This document shows positions 35,082-44,577 of a stretch of DNA of 64,000 nt, in pieces (position 1 is the first letter of the stretch; every line of letters begins with the position of its first letter). The position numbers and the translations under genes were made by a program. The DNA is taken from contig NZ_CP065383.1 of assembly GCF_015775515.1 (NCBI RefSeq), positions 1,922,001 to 1,986,000 of the forward strand. Reading direction: 5' to 3'. The stretch is from Atribacter laminatus (GTDB lineage Bacteria; Atribacterota; Atribacteria; Atribacterales; Atribacteraceae). Under the pieces are notes generated by a model. It was not told the DNA's origin. It worked only from the letters and a program-made list of their open reading frames with translations, and made no database searches.

Positions 35082-36791
35082 CTATAAATATCCTTCATCC
35101 CTTAGAATGTCGGCTACCCAGGAGGCGGCCATAGCTACAACTGTGGTACATTTGTCGAGGTGAGCTCCAGCTTCTTCGAACTCTTTTCGAACTTCTTTTG
35201 ATTTTAAACAAAAGGATTTTCCGAAGATTTGTTTGTGAATGTCAGCACAAATCACGCTTCCATAGGTTTCAATAAATTTATCATGGAGTTTTTGCGCCAT
35301 TTCATAGGCTTTGTACTGGGTTTCTTTATCACCATCAATGTCTAATTTTTCAAGTCGCCTTCCGACGTAGCTTCCCATTATCATTGTGCCCCCTGAATAA
35401 CCACCACAGGGACCGTCGCCAGTAATCGCCATGCCTCCGGAAAAACCACTCGCTGATTGGAAGAGAGAAGGATTTGATTTTCCGACATACTTAAAGAAAG
35501 CGGCAATGAGGCATTGAGCACACCCTCGATATTCCTTTTCGTACTCAAACCCAATTTCGTAAAGTTGTTTTTTTACTTTTATTCTGGATAAATCTTCATT
35601 TACATTTTTTGTTTCACTGAGTTTTTGATAATGATCGGAAATCAATTGAATCAATTCAACTTCCCGATCAAGCTGGCAAAACTCTCGAATGGCCTCTTTT
35701 ATCGAGTGATTTTTTAAGTATTCCTGAATGGTTCGTGATGCTTGATCTTCTTCTGAAACAAAAAGAAAGGCAGCAGCAACGGCTTTCGCCAGAAAATAGG
35801 GCATAATGCCATTTCGGATGCACATGAGAGCAGGTCCGATAAGCCGATCTTCTTTTTTCAGCTTTCGAATGGGATCGGCTCCTACCCGGTTAATTTTATC
35901 TTTTAACATGGGGTTTGCCATATTTTTTAGAACTCGGTTATTCCATTCCTTCATTTCCTCATCAGAATAACCAAACTCTTTTTGTAGCGCTCGGCTTGAT
36001 TCGTTGAGTGCTTCGACTGCCATTTGTTGAATTGCTTGATCTTGAATGGATTCAATAATATATTGATATTCTTTTTGCTCTCCCAGGTAGGCATACACAG
36101 CGTGAATGGTATTATAGGTATACATTTTTCTCTTTTCCTCGTGCGACATATTGGTGGTGTAAACAAAGCTTTTAAATTGGGGTGGTTCTCCCTTGAATGA
36201 CTTTCTATCCAAGGTAAGTTCCGGGTATCCATTGGTTAAAACGGTTAGCGCATCCTTTTCTTTCATTTCTGGAGTGGGCTCAATTCCCATTCGGATAATT
36301 AAGGTATCTACCAACCCAATATATTGGTAAAAATATTCCCTTCCGGCTTTAGAAAGCTCTTTAAAAAGATATTTTTTGAATTGCTCTGAGGGCTGAAAGG
36401 TATTTGTGCTCATGAGAATATCAAGAGGACGATTAATTTTATTCATAGATCGTTTTTCAATAATTAAAGCAATGTCTTTGGCGATCTGTTCGAAAGCTGA
36501 TGGGAAGACAACCAGTGATAAAATCGAACGTTCATTTATTTTTTGGAAAATTTGGTCTTTTTCGCTGATATGAAAAGCCTGAAAATCTTTAATAATGACT
36601 TCTTCTTTTTCTTCAAGACTGGGGAGGTTTACTATAGTGTATTGCTTTTGGGAATTTAATTGCTTTATTAACTCCCAATTGGAATCGACAAAGGTTAAGT
36701 TGTATCCTGCCTTAAAAAATAAATCTGCGATAAATCCTCGACCAATCTTTCCTGCTCCCCAAATGATAATATTTTTTGCTTGATTTGACAT
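35082..36791 (-). CDS. mannitol-1-phosphate 5-dehydrogenase fused to C_GCAxxG_C_C redox domain
   Basis: 569 aa, against about 380 for MtlD. Residues 1-400 are MtlD-like: Rossmann motif GAGKIGRGF (12-20), then 'DILMSTNTFQPSEQF' and 'MYTYNTIHAVYAYLGEQKEY', the active-site block. Residues about 406-569 match the C_GCAxxG_C_C family: GCAQC (C424, C427), 'SGFSGGMAITGDGPCGGYSG' (C462), VIC (C515), SFC (C528) and DKC (C548). One reading frame covers both with no frameshift. It would oxidise mannitol-1-phosphate (or a similar polyol phosphate) to the ketose phosphate. The second domain may bind a metal or pass electrons. Confidence 0.88.
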   Translation of the reverse strand: MSNQAKNIIIWGAGKIGRGFIADLFFKAGYNLTFVDSNWELIKQLNSQKQYTIVNLPSLEEKEEVIIKDFQAFHISEKDQIFQKINERSILSLVVFPSAFEQIAKDIALIIEKRSMNKINRPLDILMSTNTFQPSEQFKKYLFKELSKAGREYFYQYIGLVDTLIIRMGIEPTPEMKEKDALTVLTNGYPELTLDRKSFKGEPPQFKSFVYTTNMSHEEKRKMYTYNTIHAVYAYLGEQKEYQYIIESIQDQAIQQMAVEALNESSRALQKEFGYSDEEMKEWNNRVLKNMANPMLKDKINRVGADPIRKLKKEDRLIGPALMCIRNGIMPYFLAKAVAAAFLFVSEEDQASRTIQEYLKNHSIKEAIREFCQLDREVELIQLISDHYQKLSETKNVNEDLSRIKVKKQLYEIGFEYEKEYRGCAQCLIAAFFKYVGKSNPSLFQSASGFSGGMAITGDGPCGGYSGGTMIMGSYVGRRLEKLDIDGDKETQYKAYEMAQKLHDKFIETYGSVICADIHKQIFGKSFCLKSKEVRKEFEEAGAHLDKCTTVVAMAASWVADILRDEGYL

Positions 36792-36844
36792 ATTCGTTAT
36801 CCTTTCTTAGGTTTTTAACTTAGAGACATATTGTTTCGAAAAAA

Positions 36845-36874
36845 AATATGGTTTTTTTGAAGTAGTGTTGTCAA
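36845..36874 (-). promoter_or_regulatory. promoter of the mtlD-like fusion gene
   Basis: On the minus strand a perfect TTGACA (36869-36874) and CATATT (36845-36850) are 18 bp apart, about 53 bp before the start codon. Confidence 0.6.
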
Positions 36875-36943
36875 TATTTTCGGTTATTCATTGAAAATGG
36901 AAAAAATGCTTTTTTAGAAGTTTTTTCCCATCCAAAACTGATA

Positions 36944-38476
36944 TTAAATGAAAGAAAACAGTTGACTTATAGTTTTATTGAGTGTTTTATATTCATGGTA
37001 TTTTTCATTATACACTTTATTCATTTCTCTATTTGGAGAAAATTCCTGATATTCTAAATTTCGATTGACAGCATCAATACCTTCTTCGAAATTTGTAAAT
37101 ATACCGACTCCGATACCGGAAAGAATAGCTGCTCCTAAACAGCCGGCTTCCACATTTTTTGAAGATAATATTGTTTTACCGGTAATATCCGCTTTTAATT
37201 GAAGCCAAAAGTTTGATCGTGACGCTCCGCCCACCGATTTCATTTTATGAATTGTAGTTCCTGATATAGATTCCATCAGTTCGAGATTGATCCTCATTTC
37301 GTAAGTTATCCCTTCGAGAACAGACCGTGCTATGTCATTTTTGTTCGTTGCTAAAGTCAAACCATAAAAAACACCTTTCGCGTTTGGGTTCATAGTTGGA
37401 TTTCCACTCCCTGATAAATAGGGAATGAAATAAAGATTTTTAGGATGGCTTGGCATGTTCGCTTCAATCACTTGATAAACATTCTCTTGAGAGTCTTTTG
37501 TTTGATCATTATTTGTTTGGAAAAAATTGTCTTTAAACCATTGATAGGCAGCACCAGCAGTTAAAACTTGAGAAAAAGAGCAGTAGGTATTGGGATAGCA
37601 ATGGTTATAACAGCAAATTTTTGCATTGAACATGGTCTCATTGAGGTGAGGTTGTGAAAATGGGACAAGAATGACTTCAATGGTACCAGTTGTGTCCAAG
37701 GCCGAACCTTCAGAAACGACACCCATACCAATTGCTCCACAAGGTTGATCATGCCCTCCGCAGATAATTTGGGTTTTTTCTGAAAGAGCAGTTTCTTTGG
37801 CAACTTTTTTACTGAGATGGCCAATGGAGATGCCCGAAGGACAGGGTCGAGAAAGCTGATCTTCCCGTACAGAGCAAAGGTTTAAGATTTTCTCATTCCA
37901 GGATTTTTGATGTAAATCGAAAAACAGAGTTCTTGCCGCGCTTGAATAGCTAATTGTATAATCTGCCCCCAAACGAGACGCAATAAAATCTTCATAACAT
38001 AAAAACTTTACTGTTTTATCAAATATTCGAGGATAATGATTCTTTAACCATAATATCTTACAGGCTGAGTAGGTTGAATGAATCGGCATACCGGTTGTTT
38101 TAAAGACCCATTTTTCTCCGAGTTTTTCACTCAAAAAGGTTGTTTCACGCGCAGACCTGGTATCGAAAGCCAGAAGGCTGTTATGTAAGGGAACCAATTG
38201 GTGATCAAAGGGAGTAACTGTATCTCCCATGGCGGAAATGCTGATTGCTTTTATATTCCGTTTGTTATCCAGAGAGGCGAGTTCATTTAAGATTGAGACT
38301 ATAGCTTCCCAAACCTGGTTAGGAGTAAGTTCAAAGTGGCTTTTACTTTTTGAGGAAACCGCATATCCTCGATAGGACTTACCAATAACCTGGCCTCGAT
38401 TTGATAGCAGAATACCTTTTGCCGAAGAAGTGCCAATGTCTAATCCGATAACACTCATACCATTCACAACTTTCAT
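36944..38476 (-). CDS. FGGY-family carbohydrate kinase (xylulokinase-like)
   Basis: 510 aa. The N-terminal ATPase motif is 'VIGLDIGTSSAKGILLSNRG', then 'ISAMGDTVTPFDHQLVPLHN' with the substrate-contacting region. The second FGGY domain has 'GAAYQWFKDNFF', 'PYLSGSGNPTMNPNAKGVFYG' and 'SVGGASRSNFWLQLKADI'. It phosphorylates a ketopentose, hexulose or polyol. ATG 38458 (MSVIGLD) is a likely alternative start; neither has a strong ribosome site. It lies 152 nt upstream of the mtlD-like gene on the same strand and completes the polyol route. Confidence 0.92.
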   Translation of the reverse strand: MKVVNGMSVIGLDIGTSSAKGILLSNRGQVIGKSYRGYAVSSKSKSHFELTPNQVWEAIVSILNELASLDNKRNIKAISISAMGDTVTPFDHQLVPLHNSLLAFDTRSARETTFLSEKLGEKWVFKTTGMPIHSTYSACKILWLKNHYPRIFDKTVKFLCYEDFIASRLGADYTISYSSAARTLFFDLHQKSWNEKILNLCSVREDQLSRPCPSGISIGHLSKKVAKETALSEKTQIICGGHDQPCGAIGMGVVSEGSALDTTGTIEVILVPFSQPHLNETMFNAKICCYNHCYPNTYCSFSQVLTAGAAYQWFKDNFFQTNNDQTKDSQENVYQVIEANMPSHPKNLYFIPYLSGSGNPTMNPNAKGVFYGLTLATNKNDIARSVLEGITYEMRINLELMESISGTTIHKMKSVGGASRSNFWLQLKADITGKTILSSKNVEAGCLGAAILSGIGVGIFTNFEEGIDAVNRNLEYQEFSPNREMNKVYNEKYHEYKTLNKTISQLFSFI

Positions 38477-38652
38477 TTTAATTGAAAAAACAACGAGACT
38501 TCACTGGAGAATCTCGTCTTTTCTATTTTATCATCGAATTTTAAAATGGGATTAACCTTGCTTGAGAAAGATGGGAATATTTTCTATCCTGGGAATCCCA
38601 TCAAATACATTCCACCATTGAGGAGTGATTCAGGGGTGTGTGCCTTTCAATA

Positions 38653-38751
38653 GTCGCCCTGAGCGATGCTTTACCGCGTAAGGATCTCATCTGACACTGA
38701 AGGTATCATCCTGAGGATTCGTATTGAGAAGCCGTGAGGACCTCATCTTTA
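38653..38751 (+). repeat. two R3 repeat copies in tandem
   Basis: 38653-38692 is a diverged copy (GTCGCCCTGAGCGATG ... CGTAAGGATCTCATCTGA). 38703-38751 is a good copy (TATCATCCTGAGGATTCG ... CCGTGAGGACCTCATCTTTA). The second aligns over its whole length with 28626-28672. Confidence 0.65.
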
Positions 38752-38953
38752 CGTCTTTTTCTCGCCCTCTCCCCCTCGCACCTTTGCCACCTCTGCTTTT
38801 TCATTGCTATCTGGTGCCGCGAATAAGCAAGAAAATCTGTTCTGTAAATACAATGAAAGAGGATGGTAGGAATAAATTCTTTCTGTGTTAAGGAATTGTG
38901 TAAATCACTGAAAAGGAGCTGTTAATGGCTATTGGGTTTGTTTAAGAACGGAA

Positions 38954-38996
38954 TAAATGGAAGGATTCCCGGTAAAAATGAGAATCCTTCCATTTA
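38954..38996 (-). terminator. 15-bp hairpin after the secreted-protein gene
   Basis: Arms 38954-38968 and 38982-38996 are perfectly complementary (core ATGGAAGGATTC) with a 13-nt loop, 24 bp downstream of the minus-strand stop codon at 39020. A short T-rich tail follows. Confidence 0.7.
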
Positions 38997-39019
38997 AAAC
39001 AAAACGTATTTATAGAAAT

Positions 39020-39805
39020 TTATTGATGGGTAGGTGGTGGAGGGCTATAGGGTGGAAGAGGGCTGGGTGTTGGAGTTGGATAGACTTCGGTACATTTAAT
39101 CGTTACTGAAAAACAGGCGGTTTCTTTTTGATAGGTTGCATCTTTGGGAGTAAATTCCCATGACCCAACTAAAGGGATATCATTAGCTGAAGTCTCAATG
39201 TCAGTAACATCTAAAAAAGTGACAGTAGAATCAAGGTCAGTTTTTTTCAAGCTCCATTTATTCCAAAAACTTCCATCAGTACAAGGGAGTGTTTTGATGA
39301 GATTAACAATTATACTTGTACTGGTTGTGACCGGCGATACATCAACGACCCATACACCGGTTTCCGGGCTTCCCTTAGCTATTAAGGTTTGGGTTTCACC
39401 ACCAGCGACAACGTGAACTGTCACTTTTTTTTCAAAATTGCAATTACCCTCGACAGTTAAGGTATAATCGGTGGTGGCTAGAGGACTCACATTTTGAGAA
39501 CCAGATAAGGCTGTAAATGGTCCATAAGATGTTCCGAATTCAGAGGTAATTTTTATTGAGGTTACATCGCTTGAAACATTCCAGTATAGAACGGCTGTTT
39601 CGCCGGGACAGATAAGGACTTCGGACGGACATTCGTTAATCTCATTTGGGGATGGTGCTCCGATAAGAGTGGCAGCACAAAACCGAGCCCATGTTGTACA
39701 TACTTCAGGAGTGCAGCTATTCATAAGGAAAGTGAAACCAACAAGGGAAACGACGAAAATGATTAAAATTAAAATTTTTATGAAATGATATAATTTAAAA
39801 CTCAA
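39020..39805 (-). CDS. secreted/lipoprotein with Ig-like beta domains
   Basis: 261 aa from TTG 39805 behind GGGGGGAAAGG. A long hydrophobic N-terminal segment ends in MNSC (Cys 31), an atypical lipobox. The mature part has 'CPGETAVLYWNVSSDVTSIK' and 'LSGSQNVSPLATTDYTLTVE', a pattern common in bacterial Ig-like domains placed on the cell surface. The tail is Pro-rich ('TPTPSPLPPYSPPPP'). No enzyme motif. No operon partner is seen. Confidence 0.7.
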   Translation of the reverse strand: MSFKLYHFIKILILIIFVVSLVGFTFLMNSCTPEVCTTWARFCAATLIGAPSPNEINECPSEVLICPGETAVLYWNVSSDVTSIKITSEFGTSYGPFTALSGSQNVSPLATTDYTLTVEGNCNFEKKVTVHVVAGGETQTLIAKGSPETGVWVVDVSPVTTSTSIIVNLIKTLPCTDGSFWNKWSLKKTDLDSTVTFLDVTDIETSANDIPLVGSWEFTPKDATYQKETACFSVTIKCTEVYPTPTPSPLPPYSPPPPTHQ

Positions 39806-40259
39806 GACCTTTCCCCCCTTTAAAAAATCAAACTACTTATATATTTAAATACGAAAAAAATGGAATAGGGTTAACAGGGGGGTCAAGAGGGGGAAAAAAA
39901 GACCACGGAATCTAACGAACCTTCCTACCTTCATCTCACCAAGGAAATTATATGGCCACTCAACTCCCTCAGTGTTTCAGAACCGGACTTCCTTCTCTCC
40001 TGGTAGAGAGGTTTCGAACACTCACTTTCGCAAGGGAGGTTCTTTTTTCCAATTCTCCGGTTCTCCGATTCCTCAGAATCCGTGGTGTTAATATATTATC
40101 TTTAACTTATAAAAATGTCAAATTGTAGATGATTAAAAAAACCTTGATTATAGCCATTTATTAATGGATAAAATCCTTAAAACCCTTCCTTGACCAGCAA
40201 AACGCAATTCAAAACAAAAAACTTTAGTTCCCTTTCCTCTTGGCCTATTTGCTTCTCTT
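39806..40259. other. gene-free region with repeat-like DNA
   Basis: Pyrimidine-rich stretches (for example around 39970-40070) look like decayed dispersed repeats, but I cannot align them firmly to the four families. No ORF is supported. Confidence 0.4.
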
Positions 40260-40733
40260 TTAAGTTTCAGGATACCTTCTTTCCGGCTCGCGAATTTTTC
40301 CATTGTTACCAATTTCGTAAATTGTTCCTAAGGATGCTTCGGTATCAAGATAATAAAATTCGTCCTCATCGAATTTTCCACTTTGAATGACTTCAATACC
40401 CTTTTTCTTAAACTCTACAAGGGCTTTATGACAATCCTCATAAAATAATTTTATATGGTGTAGACCTTCGCCTTTTTTCTCCAAAAACTCATCGTAGACA
40501 CTGCGACCGGTTAATGGCTGCATGAGTTCAATTTGAATGCTTCCAGCCCAAGTAACGGCAAGGAGATATTTGTGGTTAGAAGGTTTCCCCCTTACCATAG
40601 AATCTCGGACATCTGGAGGTCCAAAGGTGTAAATATCCCAAGGACCAATATGAAAAGCTTCCCAAAAATATTTCATCGCAGCATCAAGATCTTTTACTAC
40701 ATGAGCAACTTGGATGACATCGCCATCTTTCAT
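40260..40733 (-). CDS. VOC family protein, paralogue of the 13822-14292 gene
   Basis: 157 aa, about two thirds identical by eye to the VOC protein at 13822-14292 over its whole length ('GPWDIYTFGPPDVRDSMVRG', 'IQIELMQPLTGRSVYDEFLE', 'GEGLHHIKLFYEDCHKAL'). The metal-ligand positions (His and Glu) are kept, so it can be active. A GAAAGGGAGG site precedes ATG. It follows a 5'-truncated RbsC permease gene, repeating the permease-VOC order of the other locus. Confidence 0.85.
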   Translation of the reverse strand: MKDGDVIQVAHVVKDLDAAMKYFWEAFHIGPWDIYTFGPPDVRDSMVRGKPSNHKYLLAVTWAGSIQIELMQPLTGRSVYDEFLEKKGEGLHHIKLFYEDCHKALVEFKKKGIEVIQSGKFDEDEFYYLDTEASLGTIYEIGNNGKIREPERRYPET

Positions 40734-40802
40734 ACTTTTTACCTCCCTTTCATTGAAAATATCAGTATAATATTAATATGTTGCCTCTATCTATTGAGCC
40801 AA

Positions 40803-41579
40803 TTAATGGCTGGAAATCGCTTTTTTTCGAGATTTGGATTTTTCATTAAAGTAATTTATTGCAAGGACTGCAATGATAATAAAACCCCACATAGCTCTGA
40901 TGAAAAAAGGATCCATACGTAATAAATTAACCCCACTGGAAATAACTTGCAGAATAACCACCGAAACGACCATACCAGACACCTTACCGACTCCTCCAGA
41001 AGGATCTACACCACCCAAGAAGCAGGCAAGGATAGAAACCAGGAGATAGGACTCAACATAGTTGGCTTTTACCGAGTTGAGCTGGCCAATCATGATGAAG
41101 GCAGTAATAGCTGAAAAAAGAGACGAGAGCAAGAATCCCTTAAGAATAATGGATTTGGTATCGATATTTGAAAATTTAGCTGCTGTATAATTGGAACCTA
41201 ACATATACAGACTGTAACCAAAAGTTGTTTTATCCAAAATAATGTATAAGATAAAAGTAAAAATAACAAATATATAAAATGGTATTGGGATTCCGAGGAA
41301 TAAACCATTTCCTATGGTAATCAGAGACTTAGGGAAACCGGTTAGAGTATATCCCTTGGTGAGAACAATATTTACTCCATTTAAAAGGGTCATAGTGCCG
41401 AGCGTTGCTAACATATCGGGTACCCTTAAATAACCGGTTAAAAAACCACTCAAAAGACCAGCACCCATAGCGGCAAGAATACCCATAGTCATTGAAATGA
41501 TGACCAACAAACCTGATGCTTCTGTTGGGTTCCCTCCGGTGAGGTGGCGAAGAGCCAGAGCTGTGATTATTCCAGTGAT
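40803..41579 (-). pseudogene. 5'-truncated RbsC-type permease remnant
   Basis: The frame is open from an in-frame TAA at 41580-41582 to 40803 (about 258 codons). It covers the second two thirds of an RbsC permease: 'GYLRVPDMLATLGTMTLLNG', 'LFLGIPIPFYIFVIFTFILY' and 'LACFLGGVDPSGGVGK'. It aligns with the second permease of the intact operon (12755-13747) from about residue 75 onward. The first helices and the GGIDLS signature are missing, and the frame abuts the end of an unrelated secreted-protein gene. The first usable start (TTG 41510) has no clear ribosome site. No binding protein or ATPase gene is near it. Confidence 0.75.
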
Positions 41580-41601
41580 TTAACTATTTGATAATTTGTT
41601 T

Positions 41602-44349
41602 TCACATAGTCTTATCAGTAAATTTAAGCGATTCAATAAAGTGTTTTTCAATTGGCAAAAAAGAATTCCAGAGTGAGTCCTTAGCTGCTAAAAAAATGAG
41701 CAGATTTTCTTGTTCAGCGTTGACTTTTTCAAAAAAGTAAAAACGAGCCCGAACCTTGTTTTGAACGTAATGCCCTTCAATAAATTGAGCCATTTTGTTA
41801 TCAATAATAAGACTATTTTCGTGATCAATAATTAAGTCCTCTTTTACTGGATCAAGAGAGCTTACTTTCATTACCGAAATAATACCATCAGGCAGGTTGG
41901 GATCTTCGCCGACATACCATCCACCAAGATTCATATTATCAGTTTCCGTGGATTTCCAGTGTTGAGGAATTTCAAAGGTAAAGTTTCCTCTTTGGACAGA
42001 TATCCATTCACCAATCTCAAAGGGATTTAATTTATCATTATGGGATGGAGATACAGATACTGTAAACATCGATTGAATTTCTTCATCGCTAAGCACTCGA
42101 TTGTAAACTCTCACTTCGTCGATGAGTCCATCGAAGAATTCAGAAAAGTCGGCTGGATTATCTCCTAAGGTAAAAGTATTGTTGCTAATCACACCGGTTA
42201 CACCAGTGGTTCCGTAGGAGATTTTTTCTCCATTTTTATAAAAAATAACATCGGTTGGGGTAAACACGACTGCAAGAAACTGCCATTGGTCCAAATCAAC
42301 ACTTTGTCCGGTTGCCCAGTCAGAACCGCCGATAAAAACGCTCCATCCATCGTTTTCAATCAGGAGCGAACGATCATATCCGCCATCGTCATGAGACCAA
42401 ATCTGTCTGCGTCCATTACCAGAACGGGGATACACCCAGCAAGTAATCGACAATATTGGTATTTTTTCCGGGTTGATGTCAAGAGGTGTTATAACTGTAC
42501 TGTCTATTCCATTGAAATCATATGCCTTTCCAAATTTCCCCAGAACGATTTTAGTAGAAGTTGAGAATCCATGATTTCCCGAGCCACTCATATCTTGGGA
42601 ATCATTATCGAAAGGGAGATAAAGAACCATACCGGTTTCCGGAGAAAGTGAACCAATTGGTGGGGAAGGGGGTAATATCGGAGATTCTTGATCAATCACA
42701 GTAAAGGGATCGCTGATTGCCAGTCGGGTATACCCATCGTTAATAAAAAAGCGAGCATCATATTCTCCGGGTTCGGAAGGAACCTCAAAAGTGAGTGAAC
42801 CCTCTTTTTTCCCGTCGGTATATTGCCAGGTTAGATAATCCCTATCAGAGGCATCTTTTTTGTATAAACCAATCCAATCTCTTTCATTAGTCGAAGCATT
42901 GAAGAAAGACACAGTTATAGTCTGGCCAGGCTTAAATACTTTATTGTTTAGCGACAAGCTGGGTTGGGGAAGAACTATTTTAAAGGACACCGAGGCAATT
43001 TCTTTACCATTGGAATCGGAGTCGTGCATACGAAAATCGTATTCTCCTGGTTCAGAAGGTGCAGTAAAGACCATTTCTCCTTGTGTTTGTCCAGATAAAT
43101 ATTGATAGGTTAAATCATTTTGATCGTTAACATTTTCATCACCATGTGGAATGTCGGAGGGAATGATTCCAATCCAAGCGCTGGATTCAAGTCCAGGAGG
43201 AGCAAAAAATAGGAGTTTAATTTCTTCGCCAGGGGAGAAGCTATCTTTTTCTAACTGAAGTTTAGTATGAACAGTTGATTTTTTAACCAAGAAAACAGCG
43301 CTTTTACCAAGTAAAGTCATCCCGTCATTTTCAAATATACGAACGTTGTATTCTCCTTCCTCTTCGGGAGCAGAAAGAGTTATGGTTCCAGAAGTTTTCC
43401 CATCTAAATATTTCCAGGTGAGGTAATCCCGATCGGAAGCAGAATTTTTGTAAAGACCAATCCAGTCCTTTGGATTGCCAGGTACTCCTCTAAATTCGAT
43501 GTTGAATTCGGTAGCGGGGTAAACCGGTTGTTTTGGTATATTGATAGTCACACCTGTTTCAGGGATGGTAATTTTTATTGATTCTAAGATTTGGTTGAAA
43601 ACCGGTTCGGCTTCTGACCATAGAAAATTGCGACTACCAGCTATGAAACCATAGGTTTTCTCAGTATGTAAAGGATTTTTCGAAAGTAATAGCCATATTT
43701 TTATGTTTGAGTCTGGAATCTGTCCTTCTATGAAACGAAATGGAACTTCGTTTATTATTTTCTCACTTTCCCGTTCTATGGTCATATAATTTAATTGATT
43801 TTCGATATCGGCTGTATTGATAATTCCAAAAGCAATATCTGGATCAGAAGGGTCTCCCTGGTACCAACCAACCATTTCTTCGTCGGGGGGCATTGGTTGC
43901 CAGTTTTTGGGAATTGTTAAAGTTGTAAAATCAATAGTCACCTCTTCCCAACCGCTGACCTCAACTTTTATTTTTTTGGCTTCAAAAATTTCACTTTTAC
44001 CTAGTAATTTCATGCCATCATTAGCAAAACCCCGGAATTGATAAGCTCCTTCTTCTGCGACGGGATTGAAAATGAGAGAGCCCTTGTTTAAGCCGTTTAG
44101 ATATTGCCATTCAAGGTAATCCCGGTCGGACGCATCAGCTTTATATAGCCCAATCCAGTCTTTGGGGTTTACTAAATCTGAACTAAACTCAATGGTAATT
44201 GGTTCACCAGGACGAACCGGTAAAGATTCCACATTTATTAACAGATTTTGTTCACTTTCTTGGGCGAAAAGAAAGGAACTGATGAAAAGCATGGTCATCA
44301 AGAACAAAAAGAGGATAAACGATTTGAAAAACCATCGTGATGAATACAT
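41602..44349 (-). CDS. large secreted multidomain protein with WIGLYK repeats and LamG domain
   Basis: 915 aa with a signal peptide (cleavage near LFAQE). There are four copies of a domain of about 90 residues marked by DWIGLYK...SDRDYL.W.Y..G and G.Y..R.F..DG, at about 33-128, 270-355, 360-460 and 463-555. They are followed by a LamG-like concanavalin fold (about 580-770: 'WVYPRSGNGRRQIWSHDDGG', 'GLIDEVRVYNRVLSDEEI'). Two further related domains, one after repeat 1 and one at the C-terminus ('FEIPQHWKSTETDNMNLGGW'), resemble PsbP/DUF1795 folds. Probably a surface carbohydrate- or protein-binding protein. No catalytic residues were recognised. Confidence 0.8.
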   Translation of the reverse strand: MYSSRWFFKSFILFLFLMTMLFISSFLFAQESEQNLLINVESLPVRPGEPITIEFSSDLVNPKDWIGLYKADASDRDYLEWQYLNGLNKGSLIFNPVAEEGAYQFRGFANDGMKLLGKSEIFEAKKIKVEVSGWEEVTIDFTTLTIPKNWQPMPPDEEMVGWYQGDPSDPDIAFGIINTADIENQLNYMTIERESEKIINEVPFRFIEGQIPDSNIKIWLLLSKNPLHTEKTYGFIAGSRNFLWSEAEPVFNQILESIKITIPETGVTINIPKQPVYPATEFNIEFRGVPGNPKDWIGLYKNSASDRDYLTWKYLDGKTSGTITLSAPEEEGEYNVRIFENDGMTLLGKSAVFLVKKSTVHTKLQLEKDSFSPGEEIKLLFFAPPGLESSAWIGIIPSDIPHGDENVNDQNDLTYQYLSGQTQGEMVFTAPSEPGEYDFRMHDSDSNGKEIASVSFKIVLPQPSLSLNNKVFKPGQTITVSFFNASTNERDWIGLYKKDASDRDYLTWQYTDGKKEGSLTFEVPSEPGEYDARFFINDGYTRLAISDPFTVIDQESPILPPSPPIGSLSPETGMVLYLPFDNDSQDMSGSGNHGFSTSTKIVLGKFGKAYDFNGIDSTVITPLDINPEKIPILSITCWVYPRSGNGRRQIWSHDDGGYDRSLLIENDGWSVFIGGSDWATGQSVDLDQWQFLAVVFTPTDVIFYKNGEKISYGTTGVTGVISNNTFTLGDNPADFSEFFDGLIDEVRVYNRVLSDEEIQSMFTVSVSPSHNDKLNPFEIGEWISVQRGNFTFEIPQHWKSTETDNMNLGGWYVGEDPNLPDGIISVMKVSSLDPVKEDLIIDHENSLIIDNKMAQFIEGHYVQNKVRARFYFFEKVNAEQENLLIFLAAKDSLWNSFLPIEKHFIESLKFTDKTM

Positions 44350-44577
44350 TCGATTTCCCTCCCTCAGGTTTTTTTGAGATATAAATCGGATTTCAGGAAC
44401 TAAGACTTTGATATACTATTTCTATTATAATAGTTGAGAGTAAAAAAAAGTAACCCACTCCGATAATTTTTTCTCATTAATTTAAAAATACGATAAAATT
44501 GAAAAGAGAAGATTTGGTAGATTACCAATTATTTAAGTAAAATAGTTCAAAATTAACCTATCTTGGGGGAATATAAA

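Larger units (their letters stand above)
38477..39019. other. repeat-bearing intergenic region
   Basis: 540 bp without a supported gene. It holds two R3 repeats (38653-38692, 38703-38751) and the terminator hairpin at 38954-38996. Confidence 0.6.

Noticed and set aside
40803-41510. Calling the short RbsC permease a normal gene from TTG 41510
   Set aside because: It lacks about the first 75 residues shared by all family members, including the paralogue in this window, and has no ribosome site. Called a remnant instead.
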